From: Clostridia bacterium
Lineage (GTDB): Bacteria; Bacillota; Clostridia; Oscillospirales; CAG-272
DNA: 45,904 bases
NCBI GenBank assembly: GCA_017454465.1
Contig: JAFTCY010000130.1
Coordinates: forward strand, 1 to 45,904
Direction: 5' to 3'
Position 1 is the first letter of the stretch; each line of letters begins with the position of its first letter. The notes beneath the pieces are model-generated. The model searched no databases. It saw only the letters and a list, made by a program, of their open reading frames with translations, and was not told the origin of the DNA. The translations under genes were made by a program, and so were the position numbers. This document shows, one piece after another, positions 7,513 through 16,600 of this stretch.

Positions 7513-7540
7513 TTGGAATATAATCATTTGTGCATATAAT
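7513..7540 (+). promoter_or_regulatory. Promoter of the LAL regulator gene
   Basis: TTGGAA (7513-7518), 16 bases, TATAAT (7535-7540). A second TATAAT lies at 7519-7524 inside the spacer. The leader is about 40 bases to the ATG at 7589. Confidence 0.55.
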
Positions 7541-7588
7541 TAATATTGTAGGGGAAACGGAACAGGACCAGCATCCAGGGAGGAACCC

Positions 7589-10105
7589 ATGCAGATTAAC
7601 GATATAAGAGCGAACAGTCTCTTTCCCGGCGAACGGAGCACCGGCCCGGATGAATTGTATTTCTCCGAGTCTCTGAAAAGCAAGCTGCGTTCGATAATGA
7701 ACTGCTCTCTTTCCGCCCTTGAGGCTCCTGCGGGTTACGGAAAGACCACGGCGGTGAGAAAGATCCTGAAGGAAAGCCGGGAACCGGTGTACTGGTATAC
7801 CGCTGTCGAAAGCATGCCGGACAACAGTTTCCGCTGGTTCATCCGCCAGATAGGCACAGTGGACGAGAACGCTGCCCAGAAGCTCCAGGATCTCGGGTTC
7901 CTGAACCGAAGCAACGCCGCGAGAGCTGCGGAGATCATCTCTGACATCCGCGCCTCAGAACCCGTTACCATAGTGTTCGACAATTTCCAGTTCACGCTGC
8001 AAAACTGGCAGCCCCAGATCCTCGACGCCCTGTCGAAATGCGGGGACAACGGCCTGAGGACCATATTCATTTCCCAGAATTTCGGGCGGCTGCGCGACGT
8101 CCTTTCCGCTCTTGAGGGCTCCATCTGCTATATCAGGGGCAGAGACATGCTCCTGTCAGAAAGCGACATATCCGATTATGCCTCCCAGCTCGGGATCCCG
8201 GCAGACAGGGAAGCCGTCCGCCAGATACACCGCGAGACCGACGGCTGGACCGCCGCGGTCTCCCTTTACCTGGAGAATCTGAACAAAGGGCTCAGAAAAT
8301 CCGGGCCTGAGGGCCTTGACGATCTTCTCGCATATTCTTTCTGGCAGAATCTCAGCGGGCGCCAGAAGGAAGTGCTGCTGCGCATATGTCTTTTTGACAG
8401 GATCTCGTCAGCGATGATGGAATCCCTTGTTTCACCGGATCTGATGCCGCCTGAGGAACAGGCGCAGCTCATGAGCCGGACGCCCCTCATGATGTTTCAA
8501 GAGACAAGGAGAACATACTATCCCCACGAACTGCTGACATCATTCCTCCGGCATCAGCTGGCGGAAGCGGATCCTGATTTCCGTCAGGAAGTAATGCGCT
8601 CTTCCGCGGAAGTATACAAGAAAAACGGAATGACCAGGGAGGCGGTAAGGTACTATTTCCGCGCCAGGGATTATGAGTCTGTGCTGTCATGCGATCTTGT
8701 CTGCCTCATCACCGAGACCTTTGACGGAGTGACCTACACGGAGCTGGCTTCAGAAGTCCTCTCCGGCTGTCCTGAGGATATCCAGAAGAAATATCCTTAT
8801 TCCCTGCTCAGGCTCTGCTACGCTCTTTTCGCGGGCTGCTCGTTCGAAAACTTCAGGATCCAGATGAAACGGGTCCGCCGCATGATCGAGGAAAAGGACG
8901 ACCCTCAGCTTATGGGTGAATGGCATCTGGTCAACGCTCTTGAGTTTTTCCCGGATGTGGACAGAATGGCAGATGAGTACAGGGCCGCGGAAAAGCTGAT
9001 GACCTCGCCTTCCGCTGTGTTCGTGAAGGAAGAGCCTTTCATGTTCGGCTGTTCCTCCATGTGGTACATGTTCTACTCGGAGCCGGGCAGGATGCTCGAG
9101 ACCGCCGACAGGCTGGCTGAGACCATGAAGATATACAACAGGCTTACCAACGGTCACGGGGCGGGAGCGGCTGAGATCTACCGCGGGGAAGCATATTCCG
9201 TCCAGGGCCGTTTTGAGGAATCTGACATCCAGGCCTATCAGGCCGCCTTCCTTTCTGAACAGGCGGGCAACGCCACCGCCACCTACGGCGCAGCCCTTCT
9301 TCTGGGCATAAACGCGATATACCGTTCCGACATGGCCGGCCTTCAGAAAGCCGTAGACTATCTGGAAAACAAGGCTCAGGCCTACAGTTTCCTTCACGGG
9401 ACCATGCTCGGGAACTACATGGTGGAGACCGTCCGCGGATACCTTCTGGGGCTCATGATGGAGACCGGGCGCTCCGCGCTGTGGACACAGGGCGAAGCGG
9501 ATGCTCTCTCCGATCTGACATTTACCAATTTCATGGTCAAGACGTGCAGGATAACCGACCTGCTCCTGAAAAAGGAATACAAGCAGGCGATAGCCTCGGT
9601 GGAAGCGTCGCTGGAGCTTGATCCGCGCCTCATAACCACAGCAACACGAAATTTCATGTACTGCGGACTGGCGCTGGCTTCAATGGCCATAGGAAGGCTG
9701 ATCAAAGCGGCGGAGTACCTTGACAAATCCCTGACCCTTGCCGGCCGGGACAAAAACTATACATTCATCGCGTGCTTCCGCAAATACTTCCAGGTCCTGT
9801 TCCTTAATCCGAAGATCGCTTCGAAACACGCCGAGACCATACGGGAGATAAAGGCTCTTAACATCAGCTATACCAGAGCGGATGAGAGCCATATTTTCGC
9901 CATGCTCGAGGAATCTCCCGACACAGGAGACGAGCTCACCAAACGCGAAAGGGAGATAGCGGAACTTGCGGCTAAAGGGCTTCGCAATTCAGAGATCGCT
10001 AAAACGCTGTTCATATCCGAAAATACCGTCAAACACCACCTTAAGATCGCATTCCAGAAAATGAATATAGACAGGCGCAGCAAACTGATCGAGATGCTGC
10101 GCTAG
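7589..10105 (+). CDS. MalT/LAL-type LuxR transcriptional regulator
   Basis: An 838-residue regulator of the large ATP-binding LuxR (LAL) class, which includes MalT. A P-loop APAGYGKT lies at residues 46-53, followed by an NTPase region with VFDN (Walker B-like) near residue 130. A long, Ala/Leu-rich helical middle (about 330-740) has the look of TPR-like repeats. The C-terminal LuxR helix-turn-helix occupies about 778-838, with LTKREREIAELAAKGL and SENTVKHHL. LAL proteins are typically activated by a ligand plus ATP and bind DNA as oligomers; the ligand here is unknown. The start follows a strong GGGAGGAA site. Neighbours suggest control of the divergent exporter and/or the downstream surface genes. 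A strong terminator follows. Confidence 0.9.
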   Translation: MQINDIRANSLFPGERSTGPDELYFSESLKSKLRSIMNCSLSALEAPAGYGKTTAVRKILKESREPVYWYTAVESMPDNSFRWFIRQIGTVDENAAQKLQDLGFLNRSNAARAAEIISDIRASEPVTIVFDNFQFTLQNWQPQILDALSKCGDNGLRTIFISQNFGRLRDVLSALEGSICYIRGRDMLLSESDISDYASQLGIPADREAVRQIHRETDGWTAAVSLYLENLNKGLRKSGPEGLDDLLAYSFWQNLSGRQKEVLLRICLFDRISSAMMESLVSPDLMPPEEQAQLMSRTPLMMFQETRRTYYPHELLTSFLRHQLAEADPDFRQEVMRSSAEVYKKNGMTREAVRYYFRARDYESVLSCDLVCLITETFDGVTYTELASEVLSGCPEDIQKKYPYSLLRLCYALFAGCSFENFRIQMKRVRRMIEEKDDPQLMGEWHLVNALEFFPDVDRMADEYRAAEKLMTSPSAVFVKEEPFMFGCSSMWYMFYSEPGRMLETADRLAETMKIYNRLTNGHGAGAAEIYRGEAYSVQGRFEESDIQAYQAAFLSEQAGNATATYGAALLLGINAIYRSDMAGLQKAVDYLENKAQAYSFLHGTMLGNYMVETVRGYLLGLMMETGRSALWTQGEADALSDLTFTNFMVKTCRITDLLLKKEYKQAIASVEASLELDPRLITTATRNFMYCGLALASMAIGRLIKAAEYLDKSLTLAGRDKNYTFIACFRKYFQVLFLNPKIASKHAETIREIKALNISYTRADESHIFAMLEESPDTGDELTKREREIAELAAKGLRNSEIAKTLFISENTVKHHLKIAFQKMNIDRRSKLIEMLR

Positions 10106-10115
10106 CGCGGGTTTT

Positions 10116-10156
10116 GTTCCGCTGCGCTCCGGCGCGGCGGAACTTCTGCGTTTTTT
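10116..10156 (+). terminator. Terminator after the LAL regulator
   Basis: GTTCCGC (10116-10122) pairs with GCGGAAC (10137-10143), with a further GCGC/GCGC inner stem, followed by TTCTGCG and six T (10151-10156). It separates the regulator from the DUF2442 and giant-protein genes. Confidence 0.75.
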
Positions 10157-10275
10157 GAAGCATATGACGCATATTCTCCAAAAAATAACCCTTTTGGGTG
10201 ATGCGGACCCGTTACCGGAGGTGTATATTGTATACAGCAAGAAATATAATCTCTCATTATCCCAAGGAGGCCGCC

Positions 10276-10521
10276 ATGAGCACTTCACTCACTGAGGTCA
10301 AAGCGCTTCCCGGATACCGGATCCAGCTGGATTTCCGGAACGGAAGCACGGCAATCGTCAACATGGAGCAGCGGGTCAGGACCCTGAGATTCTCCTGCCT
10401 CTCGTCCGAATCACTTTTCTCTACCGCGAAAGCGGAAGGGGACAAGGTGGTATGGGCTGACGGGAAAAACACTTTCTGGGTCTACTACGGCGAGCTCCTC
10501 GATGCCCTTGCGATGGACTGA
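10276..10521 (+). CDS. DUF2442-like small protein
   Basis: An 81-residue soluble protein. The ATG at 10276 follows AAGGAGG by six bases; the longer frame from 10198 has no such site. The pattern LTEVKALPGYRIQLDFRNG, a strand-rich middle and VVWADG near the C-terminus agrees with the DUF2442 family, small proteins of unknown function often found near toxin-antitoxin genes. No toxin-like gene is adjacent here. It lies 86 bp before the first giant surface-protein gene with no clear terminator between, so the two may be co-transcribed. No signal peptide. Function unknown. Confidence 0.65.
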   Translation: MSTSLTEVKALPGYRIQLDFRNGSTAIVNMEQRVRTLRFSCLSSESLFSTAKAEGDKVVWADGKNTFWVYYGELLDALAMD

Positions 10522-10607
10522 CCCGCAAGGTACGGAAACGGAGGCATCGAAGAAATGAACATTCATCTCAAAACAAATCCCAAGCATAATGCAAGGAGGG
10601 TAATTTT

Positions 10608-13600
10608 ATGAAAGCCAGACGCCTTATACCTGTGATGCTGGCCCTGTGCATCGTGGCAGCGCTCATTCCGGCGCTGGCGACGGGTGCCCGGGCCGCCGCC
10701 AACGATCCCACGTATATCAAGTACGGCTACCCGGAAGTCGCCGTCCTGAACGGGGCTACCGGCGGCAACACTGATTTCTATACCGGAATACTGAAAGACT
10801 CGAAATACAACGCCGTCGAGGCGGGAAAATTCGGGAATCTCAGGTACAAGACCGAGGTGGGCAAGAACAGTTCCTACACATGGAGCGGGTTCTGGAATAC
10901 CAATCTCGCCCTCCTCAGCGACCAGACCGATGAACTGAGGGTAAACTATTCAGCGACCCTGAGAAACTACTTCCATGAGCATTCATGGGGCTTCCTCGGC
11001 TGGTATTCGCAGAAGGTGACCGGGCGCATGACGACGAGCCTGTCCTTCACGCCTGAGAAATCCGGCGGAAAGTATTACTATGCTGTGCAACTCGGAGACG
11101 GCAGCTCGACAGAGAACGTGCGCAAGAACAACATGAAGTATACCGAGCTTCCTCCCGTTTTAAACGGCAACAAGACCATATGGCAGTCGATCAACGGGGA
11201 ACACACCTGGGATTTCAGGCGCAGCGATGCCATCCTCTCGTTCTCGAACATGAGCACCCTGTACGACAGCGGCAACAAGACATGTACCTGCGGCGGTTAT
11301 GTCAGCGGATGCTTCGTGGGCTTCTATGACGGGCAGTCCCCCACAGTACGCAAAGTCGAGACCAGGAGAAACGGAGCAGCATGCACCGATTTCAAACCGG
11401 GAGACGATATCGAGATAGTCCTGCAGTTCAGTGAACCTGTCCGCTTCGCGGATGACAGCGCCAGCGGAAAAGGCGAAGTATACATCGCTCTCCTTGTGAA
11501 CGGGTCAACGACACCCCTGTATGCCCAGCTTACAAAGCTTGAAAGCAGCGGGTACTACAGCTATGATCCGTACACCCATACCAGACATGACGCAGCATAT
11601 GAAGCCACATTCGTATATCATGTACCGAGTGACTTCACCGGCCTCAAGAACATAACGGCTCTGGATCTGTCAAAAGCTCCTTCCGGCAAGTCAGCTCTGG
11701 TCCATACCACCGCTGATCTGAGCCTTGTCCAGGTCAGGAGCGGCGGCAACTTCACCGTAAGCAAGCCGTCCAGCGCCACAAACCGCAACGGCTTTGACAG
11801 GGCTACCAGCTATATCACCGATATAGCCGGCAACTCTCTCGTCAACGGCAAGCCGGCTACCAACTTCAGCATCGATGCGGAAAAGCCCTTCGTGGCAAAA
11901 GTCGTCATCGACGCCGATATGAAGAACTCCTCCATAAAGGATTACAAGAGGTCCCAGGGTATCGCAGAGGACAGCCCGTTCTGGGCCGATCTGAGTGACT
12001 CCAACCTGGGCGTTAACGATACGTTCCTGATAAAAGTATACATGAACGAAGTCATTAACTACAGTTCATACTCCAATGTGGCAACTGTAACCACTAACCT
12101 CCTGGATTCCAGCGACAATCCGGTGACCGTCACCATGAGGGCTCTGGGAACCGTATCCGCAGACAGCGTAGGAACCCAATACGGTCTCGGGGCGTCCAAC
12201 GGAAGAGTGACCCTCCTTGAGAGCAACACCAGGACCGTCATGCAGCCCGGCATGCACCTTGCTGACGGAGCCACCTCCCTCAAGGTGACTTCGATCACCT
12301 ACCAGTCAAACACGACAGACCACTCCGGCAACCAGGCTCTTGAGAACCAGCATCTCAACTCGGCACACAAGGACAAGCTCAGCCCGGTCCAGACCTATTC
12401 TGTAGACACGGACGGACCGACAGTCACCGTGGATCCCGCCATCCAGAACGGAGTAAACAGCATCATAACCGTGCCGTTTACGGTGACTGACGGAGCAGAC
12501 GGATCAGGCACCCGGGATATGGTGGGACGTATATCCTTCAAAGACCCCGGCAAGACCACCCCCACAGTCGAGTGCGCCGTTTCCATATACGCGGCTCCGC
12601 CAACAGATAACAGCGCGTGGGTCACGGTAAAATCAGGTGAGGACTACAGTTTCCGCGAAACAGAAACTGTGCAGTACCTGCATATAAGGATGATCGACGG
12701 GGAATTCTACAACTTCGGCGGCCTCACAGTGGATTTCGTGCTGTCTGACTACGCCGGAAACAGCGTTAAGCGCACAGAACGCGTGGACGGCGTTTCATTC
12801 GACACGCTCGGCCCCTACCTGACGCAGTCAAGCCCCTCCCGCCAGTATGATAACCTAAACACACGGGGCGTCATAACAGTCCCCGTCCAGGCAGACGACC
12901 CGAGCGGCATCTATTCTTTCTTCTATCTCTGGGCGGACGACCCGGAGATCGTGTATTCCTCCACCAGCGACGAGTGGCTGCCGGTGCCGGGATTCACCCA
13001 GGGCCAGACAGCGGCAAGATGCGATCTGACCGTCTATGTACCGGACCAGACCAACTTCGCCAAAACCCTGTGGCTCAAGGCGGTCGATCCCGTGGGGAAC
13101 GAAACGATCCAGCAGAAATCAAGGTGCTACTATAACCTGCAGTCGATCAAATACGCTCTGAGCTACCCGACAGAGGTAGTCGAGTCGCCTTACCTGCAGG
13201 TGACGGAACTCAATACTTCCAAGAACGCAGACGACTCCTATGATATACTCCTCTTCGACATACAGAAGGGCGATGATCCGCACCACTACCTGCTTTGGTA
13301 CACAGGCAGCGGACAGAACGGTACCGGTTACCGCACACCTGCCGGATCTTATGATTCGAGGTTCGATAACATACTCTACCGGTACGCCTGGTTCGAAGCC
13401 GTGACCGGAGGCGATAATCCCGTACCCTTCGGAACGAGGAACGACGACGGCAACCTGCAGTTCGGAACGGCCGATCATCCGCTCGTCTTTGACAATACCG
13501 CAACACAGCCCTATCTGGATATGGTGACCATTATGTCTACCACCGATGACCGCGTGCAGGCGTGGGGCAAACTCAGCGGCTCTGACTGGGGTCTTGAATT

Positions 13601-16600
13601 CAACGGCGAGCTCCATGTCACAGTGTATTCCGGGACCACCGATTCCATAAAGGTCACCGTCTCGGCGGACAAACCCTGGCAGGGAGATGACCCGGACCTG
13701 TGCTACGCGACCGTCAGCGGGGCCGCGGACAAGGAGGAATTCACCATCCGCGTCATGCCCATGACGAACAGAGACACCGATCTCATATGGCAGATCACAG
13801 CCGACGAGGGAATATTCACCTATCACAACACGAGTATCCATAACGATTACGAATACGGCTACGACTACTACGGAAACGATCCCGAAACATACGGGACCAA
13901 CACCCTGAACCACACCCTCGGCGGGTATCAGGTCACATTCTCCATCCAGGACAAGCGCGGATGGGATCTTGAGGACATAGACTGGTCCAATTCCTTCATC
14001 GCCCTGGGGGTCCCGTCCGGCCAGGTCCGCTTCCCCAGCACGATAAACCGGAAAGTTAATGGACATACCGACAACCAGATCAACGACTACGGTCCCATAT
14101 CCGATTATATACCGTACAAACTCTGCCCCATAGGAAGCGGGGCGACCCAGACCATAACCCTCCCGTATGAGTCGGATCTCTATAAGACGGGCAACTATGA
14201 CAGAGAGGGCTTCGGACTGGTACTGGCAAGGTACTCCGTCCCTGAATATCCGTATTACATTCCCATCGGAGAAGAGTACAAACAGTTCATGATGGATCTG
14301 ACGGAACCCGGGACTCTGGAGCCGGGGCTCCTGTCCTACCGTCCCATCATAGATTACTTCAACGTGGTCATCAACCACGAAGACGTTGACTATGTCAACC
14401 ATGAATTCGAATTCAGTACCGCATTCCCGGCACAGCTCATAAACTACGACCCGGCGGACGTAATTTACGTGCCCGCCTCCGGAGCCGTCAGCATGATGTT
14501 CCAAGTCCTCGACGCAAACGGCGACCCGGCGAAGGACAACTGGCTGGACACCCACTTCGGTCTGTATGACGTAGTCGCCTGGAACGTATCGGATCCGGAC
14601 AACATAACCCACCTGAATCAAAGCGTCATCCGGTACGACAGCACTGATCCGGACGCCATGAGAGGATACTTCGAATACTGCTTCACGGCTGATGACGACG
14701 GAAACGTCACCGAGCTGAAATATGCCGCTCAGGATTACGGGCAGTACTGCCTGAACTTCACGATAGACGGGCAAAGGACTCTCAGGAGCTACAGCTCCGA
14801 TGACGACGATATTGAAATCGAATCCGGCAAGGACAACCTTATCGCCGTGCAGGTCAAGTACTACAACGGAAAGAGCTCAGATCCGGTCTATCTCACAATC
14901 CACCCTGTATCGATCACCGGAGTCACGGGCACCGTGACCAGCGACCCCGAGCTCACCGGCTGGGACACATACGAATCGGGAGCCATTGTTGACTCCGATA
15001 TAACGGTAAGCTTCACTCCCGACGACGGCGTGTCCACCGCAGGACTGACATTCTATCTGTGCAAAGGATTCTACCAGGCAAAGGGCAAGACTTACGCCAC
15101 CCTGGCACTGACAGATCCCGTCCCCATGGAAATGAACGGCGACGGCACCTATACCGCCGAGCTCACTCCGGTCGAGATGGGATACGAATATTCGACATGC
15201 CCCGATGTGTATTACTCCAAATCTCCGTCGTATCTTACACACTATGTGGTGTGCGCCCGGGATGCGGTGGGGAACATCGTTCCCGTAGGCGGACCGGGAT
15301 ACGCCCTCATAGCTGACGGCGATTCTCCATATATCGGATACGCGGACGGAGAGACAGCTGACGGCAGGTTCTCGGTAAAGGCCGGCGTAACTGACGCTTC
15401 CCTTTTCGCAAACGTCGGCAAAGAGTCCGACGGCACTGTGTATCTTGTGCCGTGCCCGATCTCGGATCCTCTGACGTTCACAGTCACTTTCGACGATGAA
15501 TACACGGCACTGCTTGGCGCAGCCGAGACAGCCTTTACCTTCCAGTATGACCCTGTAAAGGCATATAACGAAGGGAATGTGGAATTCGAGTCTAACGGAT
15601 ACAATCTCGTGGTCACATACCCCATCCCGGTCCCGGAGAATCCCTTCGGCATCACGTCCGTCACCTCGGTATGGTCAGCCAACTGGACCGACTGGGTATA
15701 CGGCGGCGTGATAGACAGCGGACTGCTTGAGCTGACCATTGAAGGTATCCTTTCGCCGAAGCTTGAGTCTCCGACTGATGTCACCATGTACATCTCCGCC
15801 GCAGACCCCTTCGGAAATACCACCGAAGGAACTGACAAATCTGCGGAAGCGCTCCTTGAGAACGCGCAATGCGCAACACCGCATTTCGTCTCCGCGGAAT
15901 ACAGGAACATGGGCAAGACCCAGTATGAATACCAAGGCGACATGGCTCTGTACGTCACCTTCTCAGGGCCTGTAAAGCCGGAAGCAAGCTGGATCTGCCC
16001 GGATCCCCAGGGATACTCCACAGAGTGGGCCGACGGATTCCCGATCTGGAAAGACGGCACATGGACCATTACGTATTATGACGTCTTCAATAACAAATAC
16101 GAAGAAGAGATAACCCTGACAGATGTTTTCGGTATATACGGAATCGAACTTGAGATCAGCGAAACTGCGTATACCACGGATCCCGTGACAATAAGTGTCA
16201 AGAGCGATGTCGATTTCTTCGACAGCAACGTGGATAAACTCATGCTGTTCAGGATGAATGACAATCCCGAAAGCATCCCTTCCGTCCGTAGTGAATGGCA
16301 GGCACAGGTTGAGGTAACGGAAAACGGCGATTACATGATCTATAACTATCATGGCAGTGCAGGTTTCTACAGCGTTTACTCTGACCTCTCAGCTGCGAGA
16401 AAGAATTCCGACCAGCTGATCATCCACGTGAAAAATGTCATCACCGGAGGGCCGGAAGAGACTCTGATGCTGTTCTTCCATGACAGAATGGAAGATTTCG
16501 TGGCAGGCTCGCCCGAACAGCCCACAGGAGAAGTCGATGACGCAGTGACCGTCTCGTACAGGACAGACCGCGACACCACTCCCGTCGGGTCGGCCGAGAC

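Noticed and set aside
13119-14774. 551-codon open frame on the minus strand inside the first giant gene
   Set aside because: It lacks a ribosome site and protein-like domain pattern, lies fully opposite a gene with signal peptide and Ig motifs, and similar long antisense frames occur throughout this GC-richer region; a codon-composition shadow.
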